The notes under the pieces were generated by a model. The model was not told the origin of the DNA, did no database searches, and saw only the letters and a list, made by a program, of their open reading frames with translations. Positions 37,977-46,935 of a stretch of DNA of 64,000 nt are shown here, one piece after another. The DNA is taken from the NCBI GenBank assembly GCA_021730105.1, contig CP072538.1:186001-250000 (forward strand). Reading direction: 5' to 3'. Made by a program: the position numbers and the translations under genes. Source of the stretch: Candidatus Ruthia sp. Plio_17_S18 (lineage in GTDB: Bacteria; Pseudomonadota; Gammaproteobacteria; PS1; Pseudothioglobaceae). Position 1 is the stretch's first letter. Each line of letters opens with the position of its first letter.

Positions 37977-39266
37977 ATGAAAACTTCATTAGAAACATTA
38001 AAAGGTTTAACCAGATCATTAAAAGTAGACCTGCCTATTGATACTTTTAACCAAAAAACTGATAAAATTTTACAAAAAATGGCATCGCAAGTGAATATTG
38101 ACGGTTTTAGAAAAGGCAAAGTCCCTGTTTCTGTTGTGCGTAAGCGCTTTGGTGGTAATGCCAAGTCAGATGCTATTAATGAAATTGTGAACGAAACCTT
38201 GACTGATGCATTAGCGCAAGTCAAAATAACACCTGTTAAACAACCAGTTATTAGCAAAGTTGACTCAGAAGATGAGAAGAATTTTTCTTATATGGTGACG
38301 TTTGAAGTGTTTCCTGAGATTAAAGTGGCTGATTTTTCAAAGCTTACTATTGGGCAGACCAAGGTAGAGATTACTAAAGCTGATGAGCAAAAAACACTGG
38401 ACGGATTAAAAGAACAATTGACCGAATATAAAGTTGTTAAACGCAAATCTGAAATAGGCGATAGATTGTCGATTGATTTTAAAGGTTTGATTGACGGAGA
38501 AACCTTTGATGGCGGTGAAGCCAAAGACTTCAAAATAGTGCTTGGCAAAGGCTCAATGATTAAAGGTTTTGAACAAGGTTTAATGGACACAACTGCTAAC
38601 AGTGTGCTGGCATTAGATTTGACATTCCATAAAGACTATCACATGGACAAATTAGCAGGTAAAGCCGTTACTTTTGAGATTAATATTAATGAAGTGGCCT
38701 CACCCAAAGAGCCAAAATTAGATGAAGCATTTGCTAAGAAGTTTGGCGAAAAAGATATGGATGCTTTAAAAGTCAGTATGAAGGCACAAATGAAGGTTGA
38801 AATTGATGGACGTATTAGCCGTTTAAATAAAAATGCTATTTTTGATGCACTTTCTGAAGCCAATCAATTTGACGTTCCACAATCTAGCATCGACAATGAA
38901 GCGCACAATTTACTTAAAGAGATGAAAGAGCGTATGCAACAGCAAGGCTTGCCAGCACAAGGCGAAATGCCTGCTTCTGCCTTTAATGATGAAGCACAAC
39001 GTCGTGTTAAATTAGGTTTGTTGGTTAATCAAATTTCTAGTGATAGCAAATTAAGTGCCAGCATGGCACAAATTGATGCAAAACTACAAGAAATGTCTCA
39101 AGCGTATGGTGAAGATGCCCAGAAAATGATTGATTTTTACAATCAAGACCCTGCGAGAAAATCAAGTATTGAGTTATTGGTAGTAGAAAAAATGGTTCAA
39201 GATTTAATTTTAGACAAAGCCAAAGTGTCTTTCAAGCAGAAACAATTTCAAGAAATTACACAGTAG
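37977..39266 (+). CDS. tig: Trigger factor
   Basis: Ribosome-bound chaperone and peptidyl-prolyl isomerase, 429 aa. The ribosome-binding domain carries GFRKGKVPVSVVRKRFG. The FKBP-like domain follows (GDRLSIDFKGLIDGETFDGG, GSMIKGFEQGLMDT). I chose ATG 37977 (MKTSLETLKGLTRSL), which matches the usual TF start, over the TTG nine bases upstream. It heads the tig-clpP-clpX-lon series; its dock L23 is rplW. Confidence 0.96.
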   Translation: MKTSLETLKGLTRSLKVDLPIDTFNQKTDKILQKMASQVNIDGFRKGKVPVSVVRKRFGGNAKSDAINEIVNETLTDALAQVKITPVKQPVISKVDSEDEKNFSYMVTFEVFPEIKVADFSKLTIGQTKVEITKADEQKTLDGLKEQLTEYKVVKRKSEIGDRLSIDFKGLIDGETFDGGEAKDFKIVLGKGSMIKGFEQGLMDTTANSVLALDLTFHKDYHMDKLAGKAVTFEININEVASPKEPKLDEAFAKKFGEKDMDALKVSMKAQMKVEIDGRISRLNKNAIFDALSEANQFDVPQSSIDNEAHNLLKEMKERMQQQGLPAQGEMPASAFNDEAQRRVKLGLLVNQISSDSKLSASMAQIDAKLQEMSQAYGEDAQKMIDFYNQDPARKSSIELLVVEKMVQDLILDKAKVSFKQKQFQEITQ

Positions 39267-39270
39267 CTAA

Positions 39271-39867
39271 ATGGACATCGAAAATTTAAATCAAATCCCG
39301 ATGGTGGTGGAGCAATCTGCCCGAGGTGAAAGAGCTTATGATATTTATTCTCGTCTTTTAAAAGAACGTATTATTTTTTTAGTGGGCCCCGTTGAAGACT
39401 ACATGGCAAATGTGGTTGTGGCACAATTACTTTTTTTAGAATCTGAAAATCCTAATAAAGACATTCACCTATATATTAACTCTCCTGGTGGATCGGTTTC
39501 TGCTGGTTTGGCGATTTATGACACCATGCAATTTATCAAGCCTGATGTGTCTACCTTGTGTATTGGTCAATCGGCAAGTATGGGCGCTTTATTATTAACA
39601 GCAGGAGCTAAAGACAAACGTTTTGCACTGCCTAATGTTCGGTGTATGATTCATCAGCCTTTAGGTGGGTTTTCTGGTCAGGCGAGTGATATTGATATCC
39701 ACGCACAAGAAATTTTAAAAGTGAGAGAAAAACTCAATCAAATTTTAAAACTGCATACAGGTCAAACAATTAAAACCATCCAAAAGGATACCGATAGAGA
39801 TAATTTTATGTCAGCAGAGGAAGCCGCTAAATACGGCTTAATTGACAAAGTATTGGCAAAACGTTAA
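39271..39867 (+). CDS. clpP: ATP-dependent Clp protease proteolytic subunit
   Basis: 198 aa serine protease. Catalytic Ser in [13 protein letters not shown], His in [10 protein letters not shown], Asp in [28 protein letters not shown] forms the oxyanion region. It lies 4 nt after tig; clpX follows after 4 nt. Confidence 0.98.
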   Translation: MDIENLNQIPMVVEQSARGERAYDIYSRLLKERIIFLVGPVEDYMANVVVAQLLFLESENPNKDIHLYINSPGGSVSAGLAIYDTMQFIKPDVSTLCIGQSASMGALLLTAGAKDKRFALPNVRCMIHQPLGGFSGQASDIDIHAQEILKVREKLNQILKLHTGQTIKTIQKDTDRDNFMSAEEAAKYGLIDKVLAKR

Positions 39868-39871
39868 ATTT

Positions 39872-41137
39872 ATGAAAGATGATAATCAAGAATTGGTTTG
39901 TTCATTTTGTGGCAAGGGTAAATCTGAGATTGAACGTTTAATTAAAGGCCCTGGTGTTTATATTTGCAACGAATGTATTGAATCGTGCCATGATTTAATT
40001 GAAGCGCAGGCTTCACAAGAAGAGTCTAATGAGTTTGAGGATTGGAATTATACACCCAAACAATTAAACAACTTTTTAAACGATTATGTGATTGGTCAAG
40101 ACCATGCTAAGAAAGTATTGTCTGTTGCAGTTTACAACCATTACAAACGTCTTCAAAGTGACTATGTATCTAATAAAGTAGAGCTAGATAAGTCTAATAT
40201 TTTAATGATTGGTCCTACAGGCTCAGGCAAAACATTATTGGCACAAACATTAGCACGTATTTTAGATGTTCCTTTCACAGTGGCCGATGCAACGACATTA
40301 ACTGAGGCAGGTTATGTGGGCGATGATGTTGAAAATGTGATTAAAAATTTATTATCAAAATGTAATTTTGATCCAAAACGTGCTCAACGCGGTATTATTT
40401 TTATTGATGAAATTGATAAAATTTCTCGTCGTTCTGACTCACCTTCTATTACTCGTGACGTCTCGGGCGAGGGTGTACAGCAAGCCATGCTTAAACTGAT
40501 TGAAGGCACGGTGGCAAGTGTGCCACCTCAAGGTGGGCGTAAGCATCCTAATCAAGAAACCATTGATGTGGACACTTCAAAGATTTTATTTATTTGTGGT
40601 GGGGCTTTTGATGGTTTGGATAAAATTATCAACAGGCGTGTTGAAAAAGTAACAGGCATTGGTTTTGCTGCGAATGTAAAAGACCAAAAAGAAGAAAAAA
40701 CATTGAGCGATTTATTTGCACTAATCCAACCAGAAGATTTAATTAAATTTGGCTTAATTCCAGAGCTCGTCGGGCGCTTGCCAGTACAAACAGCACTGAG
40801 TGAGTTAGACGAAACTGCTTTGGTGAAAATTTTAACGCAGCCTAAAAATTCAGTCATAAAACAGTTTCAAGAAATATTTTCTATGGAAGGTGTTAAACTT
40901 ATTTTTAGAAATCCATCTTTGCTGGCAATTGCAAAATTGGCCATTAAACGCAAAACAGGCGCTAGGGGTTTGCGTTCTATTTTAGAAGATTTGTTATTAG
41001 ATACGATGTTTGAATTGCCATCACTCTCTGATGTGACCGAGGTGGTTATTGACAAAGCAGTTGTGGACAAGAAAAAAGTACCACTGATTGTTTGTCAATC
41101 CCAAAAACACCCCAACAAGTCTAAAAAAGTTGGCTAA
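39872..41137 (+). CDS. clpX: ATP-dependent Clp protease ATP-binding subunit ClpX
   Basis: 421 aa from ATG 39872 ([16 protein letters not shown]); the longer frame from 39842 overlaps clpP and is not used. The N-terminal zinc domain has [14 protein letters not shown] and ICNECIESC. The AAA+ module has Walker [14 protein letters not shown], Walker [11 protein letters not shown], sensor region [13 protein letters not shown] and the [10 protein letters not shown] arginine. Unfolds substrates for ClpP. Confidence 0.98.
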   Translation: MKDDNQELVCSFCGKGKSEIERLIKGPGVYICNECIESCHDLIEAQASQEESNEFEDWNYTPKQLNNFLNDYVIGQDHAKKVLSVAVYNHYKRLQSDYVSNKVELDKSNILMIGPTGSGKTLLAQTLARILDVPFTVADATTLTEAGYVGDDVENVIKNLLSKCNFDPKRAQRGIIFIDEIDKISRRSDSPSITRDVSGEGVQQAMLKLIEGTVASVPPQGGRKHPNQETIDVDTSKILFICGGAFDGLDKIINRRVEKVTGIGFAANVKDQKEEKTLSDLFALIQPEDLIKFGLIPELVGRLPVQTALSELDETALVKILTQPKNSVIKQFQEIFSMEGVKLIFRNPSLLAIAKLAIKRKTGARGLRSILEDLLLDTMFELPSLSDVTEVVIDKAVVDKKKVPLIVCQSQKHPNKSKKVG

Positions 41138-41138
41138 C

Positions 41139-42469
41139 ATGAAGGCTTTAATTGGCATTATTTGAACAACAAAAAGACGCTGTTGGCAAAGGCGAAAGAA
41201 CGCTTTTGATGTATGTTGAGTTGCCAAGTAATAGACAATCGCACAATGCCCAAGCTTGAAGGCTGGGCCATCAGGTCTGGATATCGTTAGAACCATTAAA
41301 GTGAATCGCAACTCGGCCTTATCTCGGTTTTTTATTGGCACAGGTAAGGTTGAAGAAATTGCAATAATGGTAGATGGTTTAGTATTGGATTTGGTGATTT
41401 TTTTCCTGAATTATCATCCTCGCAAGAACGCAATTTATAAAAATCTCTAAAGTGTTAATTGATGGATAGAACGGGGCTAATTTGAGATATTTTTGCCTTG
41501 AGTGCCAGCTATTTTGAAGGTAAGTTGCAAGTAGAGTTGGCGCAACTTAGGCATTTATCAACACGCTTGGTTCGTGGTTGGACGCATCTTGAGCGTTAAA
41601 AAGGCGGCATCGGTCTTACCATGGCCCTGGTGAAACTCAGTTAGAAACCGATAAGCGACTGATTGCTGTGCGCATTAAAATATTACCAAGCGATTGGACA
41701 AAGTGCACAAACAGCGTGATTTGGGCATAAAATCACGTACTAAAAATGAATTGCCTATAATTGCTTTAGCGGGTTATACCAATGCAGGCAAATCAACTTT
41801 GTTTAACACCTTAACCAATGCACAAGTCTTTGCTAATGATCAACTTTCTGCAACCCTTGATTCAACCATTAGACGTGTGATACTGCCTGCGTCTGGAGAG
41901 GCGGTAATTGCTGACACCGTGGGTTTTATTCAAGATTTACCTCCATGTACCTTGTTGATGCGTTTAAATCCACATTAGAGGCAACTAAGAGCGCTAATGT
42001 TTTATTGCATATTGTTGATGCAGCTGATGAGTACAATATTGAAAAAATTGCTCAAGTTGAATATATTATTTTTGAGATTGGTGTAAGTAACATCCCAAGT
42101 ATATTGGTTATGAACAAAATTGATTGTTTGGATAATTTTACGCCACGTATGGATCGTGATGAAAATAGGCATATTTATCGAGTTTGGCTTTCAGCGCAAA
42201 CAGGAAAAAGCATTGATTTTCTTCATCAAGCTTTAGCAGAGCAGCTGAGTGGTATGATGACTCGTGCAAAGATTCGCCTAGACGTTAATAGTATCTATAT
42301 GCGTAGTAATATTCATGATATTGGGCATATCCATCATGAAAAAGTGGATGATTTTGGGTCTTGGGTACTTGAAATCTTTGTTACTAAGCACTATCTATCT
42401 AAATTACTAAACTTCAAAGGCGTTACATTGCTATGGGAACAGAGCTCACCAACGAACAAATTGATTTAA
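41139..42469 (+). pseudogene. hflX: HflX GTPase, broken by many frameshifts and stops
   Basis: Pieces in order: FIGTGKVEEIAIMVDGLVLD, the [20 protein letters not shown] stretch with RGWTHLER and a stop, GPGETQLETDKRLIAVRIK (the HflX signature), RTKNELPIIALAGYTNAGKS (P-loop) with TLDSTIRRVILPASGEAVIA and DTVGFIQDLP. Then a frameshift near 41945, LVMNKIDCLDNFTPRMDRDE (NKxD), and a readable C-terminal domain to 42469. At least four lesions. HflX rescues stalled or heat-damaged ribosomes. The tail overlaps the start of lon by 37 nt. Confidence 0.9.
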
Positions 42470-44769
42470 GTAAGGGTAATATTCCACTATTGCCTTTAAG
42501 AGATGTAGTGGTTTTTCCACATACCGTTATGCCATTATTTGTTGGTAGAAAGACTTCTGTTAATGCAATAACGCAAGCAATGGGTACCAATAAATACATT
42601 TTTTTGGTGACTCAAAAAAATGATAAGGTAGAAGATCCTTTAGGCGATGATTTACATCAAGTGGGTACGTTAGCTACTATTTTGCAAATGTTAAAATTAC
42701 CAGATGGCACTATCAAAGTTTTAGTGGAAGGGGTCAGGCGCGCTAAGATTGAACAAATTGTACAAGTTGATGGCTTTTATGAGGTGAGTTTAAGTTCATT
42801 TAGCTTAAAGTCAAATGATGACGCTGAAACAAAAGCAATGATGCGCTTGGCGTTAGATGGTTTTGAGAATTATATTAAGTTAAATAAAAGAGTGCCAGAA
42901 GAGGTACTCAAAGTGTTACAAGAAGTGAGCGATGTTGAACGTTTTAGTGATGTGATTATTGCCAATCTAAACCTCAAGGTATCTGAGAAACAAGCCTTGT
43001 TAGGGGGTGATAATGCCCAAGATAGGCTTAATAAAATCTTATCGGTCATTCAAGGTGAGATTGATGTATTAGGTACTGAGAAGAAAATTCAATCACGCGT
43101 GCGCAAGCAAATGGAGTCTAATCAGCGTGATTATTATTTGAACGAACAAATGAAGTCCATTCAAAAAGAGCTGGGTCAAGCTGAAGATGAAAATGAAATT
43201 GAAGAATTACAAGCCAGTATTAATAAGGCTAAGATGCCAAAAGAGGCTAAGGAAAAAGCACAAAGTGAGCTAAAAAAACTTTCGCGTATGTCATCACACT
43301 CATCTGATGCCTCTATTATTCGCACTTATATTGAAAACTTGTGCGATACGCCATGGAAAAAGAAAACCGTTATTAACAAGGATCTTAATAAGGCGCAAAA
43401 AATTCTTGATGATGATCACTATGGCTTGGATAAAGTTAAAGAGCGTATCTTGGAGCATTTAGCAGTGCAAACACGTGTGACTCATAACAAAGCTAATATT
43501 TTGTGCTTGGTGGGCCCTCCGGGTGTGGGTAAAACTTCTTTAGGCGAATCCATTGCTAAAGCGGTTAATCGTAAATACGTTCGCATGGCACTTGGTGGTG
43601 TTCGAGATGAGGCAGAAATTCGTGGCCATAGGCGTACCTATATTGGCGCTATGCCAGGTTCAATCATACAAAAAATGCAAAAAGTGAAGGTTAAAAACCC
43701 ACTTTTCTTGTTAGATGAGATTGAAAAAATGGCAAGTGACTATCGTGGCGACCCTTCTTCGGCGATGTTAGAGGTACTAGACCCAGAACAAAACCACACT
43801 TTTAATGATCATTATTTAGAAGTCGATTATGACTTATCACAAGTGATGTTTGTAGCAACTGCCAACTCACTTGATTTGCCACAGCCGCTTTTAGACAGAA
43901 TGGAAATTATTGAATTGGCTGGCTATACCGAAGATGAAAAAGTTGAAATTGCCAAGCGTCATTTAATTAAAAAAGCAATGAATGGCAATGGCATTAAGGG
44001 CAGTGAAATTAAGTTCCAAGATGACGCTATTTTAGACATGATTCGCTATTACACGCGTGAAGCAGGTGTGCGCGGTTTGAGTAGGACTATTAGCACTATT
44101 TGTAGAAAGGTGGTTAAAGAAGTAGTGTTAAAAAAACGCAAAACCAAAGCCAATATTGATGTTAAAAGCTTGAAAAAATATTTAGGCGTGAGGAAGTTTC
44201 GTTTTGGATTGGCTGAGCAAAATAATCAAGTGGGTGAAGTAACAGGGCTTGCTTGGACCTCGGTGGGCGGAGATTTATTAACCATTGAGGCGGCGGCTTA
44301 TAAAGGCAAAGGCAAACTCAACTACACAGGTCAATTAGGTGATGTCATGCAAGAATCAATTCAGGCAGCAAAATCTGTGGTTAGAAGCAGAGCCAAGAAA
44401 TTTGGTATTTATGAGAATTTTGATGAGAAACTAGATATTCATATCCATGTGCCTGATGGCGCAACGCCAAAGGATGGACCTAGTGCAGGTGCGGCGATGA
44501 CAACAGCATTGGTATCAGTGCTTACAGGTAGAAAGGTCAAAGCCGATGTTGCCATGACAGGAGAAATCACACTTCGAGGCGAAGTTACCCCAATTGGTGG
44601 GTTAAAGGAGAAAATGTTAGCCGCATTGCGTGGTGGTATTAAAACAGTTATTATCCCTGATGATAACGAGCGTGAATTGTCTGAAGTGCCTGAGAAAATC
44701 AAAGGTAAACTGAAGATTATTCAAGTGAAGTGGATTGATGAAGTGTTGGATATTGCTTTAGAAAAATAA
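42433..44769 (+). CDS. lon: ATP-dependent protease Lon
   Basis: 778 aa. N-terminal substrate domain (IPLLPLRDVVVFPHTVMPLF), Walker A LVGPPGVGKTSLGESI (about residue 356), PLFLLDEIEKM (Walker B), and the Ser-Lys protease domain with KDGPSAGAAMTTAL (catalytic Ser near residue 680) and GLKEKMLAALRGGIKTVI (catalytic Lys). Full length. The first 12 codons overlap the hflX relic. Confidence 0.98.
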   Translation: MGTELTNEQIDLSKGNIPLLPLRDVVVFPHTVMPLFVGRKTSVNAITQAMGTNKYIFLVTQKNDKVEDPLGDDLHQVGTLATILQMLKLPDGTIKVLVEGVRRAKIEQIVQVDGFYEVSLSSFSLKSNDDAETKAMMRLALDGFENYIKLNKRVPEEVLKVLQEVSDVERFSDVIIANLNLKVSEKQALLGGDNAQDRLNKILSVIQGEIDVLGTEKKIQSRVRKQMESNQRDYYLNEQMKSIQKELGQAEDENEIEELQASINKAKMPKEAKEKAQSELKKLSRMSSHSSDASIIRTYIENLCDTPWKKKTVINKDLNKAQKILDDDHYGLDKVKERILEHLAVQTRVTHNKANILCLVGPPGVGKTSLGESIAKAVNRKYVRMALGGVRDEAEIRGHRRTYIGAMPGSIIQKMQKVKVKNPLFLLDEIEKMASDYRGDPSSAMLEVLDPEQNHTFNDHYLEVDYDLSQVMFVATANSLDLPQPLLDRMEIIELAGYTEDEKVEIAKRHLIKKAMNGNGIKGSEIKFQDDAILDMIRYYTREAGVRGLSRTISTICRKVVKEVVLKKRKTKANIDVKSLKKYLGVRKFRFGLAEQNNQVGEVTGLAWTSVGGDLLTIEAAAYKGKGKLNYTGQLGDVMQESIQAAKSVVRSRAKKFGIYENFDEKLDIHIHVPDGATPKDGPSAGAAMTTALVSVLTGRKVKADVAMTGEITLRGEVTPIGGLKEKMLAALRGGIKTVIIPDDNERELSEVPEKIKGKLKIIQVKWIDEVLDIALEK

Positions 44770-44781
44770 TAGTTAATCTAT

Positions 44782-44808
44782 AAAAAAGTACTCAATGAGT
44801 ACTTTTTT
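44782..44808. terminator. Bidirectional terminator between convergent lon and dsrE-like gene
   Basis: AAAAAAGTACTCA (44782-44794) and TGAGTACTTTTTT (44796-44808) form a perfect 13-bp inverted repeat with A and T tracts at the ends, so it can work for both the + strand lon transcript and the - strand neighbour. Confidence 0.9.
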
Positions 44809-44813
44809 AAAAT

Positions 44814-45227
44814 TTAAGGGCGAATGTAAGAGTAGCCTTGTTGTTGCAATTCCCCAATACGAACCAAACCAGAAGACACGATGTTAACCCCATCTGTTAG
44901 GGTTGTAAATTTGCCTGTTTTGCGCTTAACGGCTTTCATAGTATTGTGACAAGCGCTAAAGATAATGTTATTCATTGCCATAGATTCAACGCGATCAGCA
45001 TTTTTATTGATTTGGGTTAACAGGCTTAAACCAGGACCGTAAGCCACAATTTCAACATCAACATTGTCAATACCGTAGTGTTTTTGTAAATTAGTGGCGT
45101 TATTTAAAACAATGTTTTGTGTTCTATCATCATCTGTGCTAATTTGAATCACATATTTCTGATTTGCTGCTTGGGCGTTTAGTGTTAATAGCATAAGTGT
45201 TACAACGCTGAGTAATATTTTTTTCAT
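44814..45227 (-). CDS. Exported DsrE-family protein
   Basis: 137 aa with a signal peptide (MKKILLSVVTLMLLTLNAQA) and a DsrE/DsrF-like fold: KYVIQISTDDDRTQNIVLNN, VDVEIVAYGPGLSLL, NIIFSACHNTMKAVKRKTGK, VRIGELQQQGYSYI. The Cys in SACHNT sits where sulfur-carrying DsrE-type proteins often have one. Unlike cytoplasmic DsrE it is exported, so a role in periplasmic sulfur handling is inference. Confidence 0.82.
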   Translation of the reverse strand: MKKILLSVVTLMLLTLNAQAANQKYVIQISTDDDRTQNIVLNNATNLQKHYGIDNVDVEIVAYGPGLSLLTQINKNADRVESMAMNNIIFSACHNTMKAVKRKTGKFTTLTDGVNIVSSGLVRIGELQQQGYSYIRP

Positions 45228-45337
45228 TTTTCCTTCACTATGGTAAAAATTAAGTATATTTTACTTGAATTTACATTATAAGTAAAATACAGCTGTAGCT
45301 GTCAGAAATAATATCCTATTTTTATTAATGACAATCC

Positions 45338-45405
45338 TTGCCAAACCCAACACAAATCAGTATAATCCGCCACTAGTTTTAAAAACACTTTCAATCAAAG
45401 GAGCA
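45338..45405 (+). promoter_or_regulatory. Near-consensus promoter and Shine-Dalgarno of the invasin-like gene
   Basis: TTGCCA (45338-45343), 17-bp spacer, TATAAT (45361-45366), then AAGGAG (45397-45402) eight bases before ATG 45410. All expression signals are preserved although the ORF downstream is out of frame. Confidence 0.8.
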
Positions 45406-45409
45406 CCCA

Positions 45410-46755
45410 ATGCCACAAAATCTAGCAACAATCACATTCAAAAACACCCACCCCAGTTCTTTATTTGCTAAACCGCTTTTAAGCACCCCCCCGAGTTTTC
45501 TCTAAGTTTTAAACCCCTCAAACCCAGCGCCTTTGCACTTGCTCTTTTTAGTCTTTCATTCGCCATTGGCGCACAAGCCATTGATACTTTTGATAAAACT
45601 ACCTACCTTAATCTTAATCAAGAATACAATTGGAACAACCCCCAAGGCTATTACAAAAAAGACAGCAAAACAACCACTTTACTCAAAGAGGTCAGCAGCA
45701 CACTACGCAACGCCCTAGTCTCTACAAACTCAGACAATACTAGTGAGTTAAGCCATAAAATCACCTCAGGCCTAAAAACCCAAGCCATTAATAAAGCCGA
45801 AGGCTTAATTAATGACAAAGCCAATCAGTTTTTTAATCAGTTTGTCTCTGGTCGTACTGAAATAAGCATTCATGGCTTTAACTCAAAAGAGCTAGATTAC
45901 AGCATTAAAACCATTCAACCCATCTCTGAGCTAAACGACCACAGCAAAGACCTAAGCTTCTTCCAAGCTCAAATCACCTCTGGTGACAACCAAGGCAATC
46001 GTCGTGAGACTATTAACTTAGGTATAGGACAACGTTACTTAATCCAAGACGACATGGCAATCGCAGGCATTAACCTATTCACCGACTATGAAACCAAATC
46101 TGCACACAAGCGCCTAAGCCTTGGCTTAGAATACCGGCGTACAAACTTTGGCATTAGTGCAAATGCCTATCACCCACTCTCAGACAAAAAGACAATTGCT
46201 GGTACTACTGAAGAAGCCTTATCAGGTTATGACATTCAACTCACTGGACAAGCCCCTTACTTACCTTGGGCAACCATCAAAGGTACCCATTACTTTTGGG
46301 ATGCTAAAGTCGTTGATAACATCAAAGGCAATGTTCTTGGTATAGAAGTTAAACTCACCCCCTCAATCAGTTTTGAGTTTGGACAAGAGGACAACACCAC
46401 CACAAGCAGTAAAAGCTATGGCAAATTAAGCTTTAAGTTGCCATTTGATGATAACGAGCAACTTACTAATTTTGCCATTGCTGATACCCCTTTTAAAGCT
46501 AGTAGTAAGATGGACTTAGGTGCATTTAATTGGGTAGAACGTAGCAACAAAATCCGCACTGAAAAGGTAGATAACAGTGGCAATGTTGTTGATACTATGG
46601 TTGCAGGTGGCATTACCTACAGTACCGTCACCATTGGCAGTCAAACTTGGACTGCTGAAAACATGAAACATGCAGTCACTACTGGCAATGCTTGGAGTTA
46701 TGACAATGATGTTTTTTTATTAAGCCCTATCGAACTTATGTTGATAAAAGAGTGA
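45410..46755 (+). pseudogene. Inverse autotransporter (invasin/intimin-like) with FISUMP-type tail; out of frame by one at a C7 tract, truncated
   Basis: ATG 45410 gives MPQNLATITFKNTHPSSLFA and stops after 31 codons. A seven-C run at 45486-45492 shifts the frame. With one more C the reading joins a frame open to 46755: signal peptide FKPLKPSAFALALFSLSFAI ending AQA, coiled region, then an inverse-autotransporter barrel. Barrel landmarks: RRETINLGIGQRYLIQDD, INLFTDYETKSAHKRLSLGL, YRRTNFGISANAYHPLSD, ATIKGTHYFWDAK, LTPSISFEFGQED, and the barrel-end WVERSNKIRTEK. Then GGITYSTVTIGSQTWTAENM and AWSYDND, the start of a FISUMP-type domain, cut off near 46710. Codon choice (many C-ending codons) differs from the neighbours. 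The intact barrel reading frame suggests either recent loss or phase variation. Confidence 0.8.
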
Positions 46756-46895
46756 AGCAGAGTTTTTATAAAGCCATTAAAACAGAGTACAATTCGTTAG
46801 ATGAGTTTATATCAGTCATAAATTCTTATTTGGGATATGTGGAACATTACGACAGTTTTAAACTTAGAAAGAAGATACTTATTTTCTACACCTAA
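46713..46895 (+). pseudogene. C-terminal remnant of a reverse transcriptase, probably of a diversity-generating retroelement
   Basis: In a frame different from the preceding surface protein: FFIKPYRTYVDKRVKQSFYK, AIKTEYNSLDEFISVIN, SYLGYVEHYDSFKLRKKIL, IFYT, stop at 46893-46895 (about 60 codons). The 'IKPYRTY...R...FY' stretch and the terminal 'VNSYLGxxxHYxSxKLR' pattern are what I recall from the C termini of DGR-type retron reverse transcriptases. The catalytic YxDD region is absent, so it is inactive. The fusion point to the FISUMP fragment lies near the T7 run at 46712-46718. Identification is by eye and needs a profile search. Confidence 0.6.
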
Positions 46896-46935
46896 AATGA
46901 AAACGCGAGTAAATAGCGTGATGATTGACTTTTCT

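Noticed and set aside
45486-45492. Programmed ribosomal frameshift at the C tract
   Set aside because: No slippery heptamer of the known XXXYYYZ type with a downstream stem or pseudoknot is visible; replication slippage or mutation explains the frame better.
46054-46755. A 233-codon ORF starting at ATG 46054 as an independent gene
   Set aside because: The same frame is open for another 190 codons upstream and carries a signal peptide and the first barrel strands, so 46054 is only an internal Met of the inverse autotransporter.
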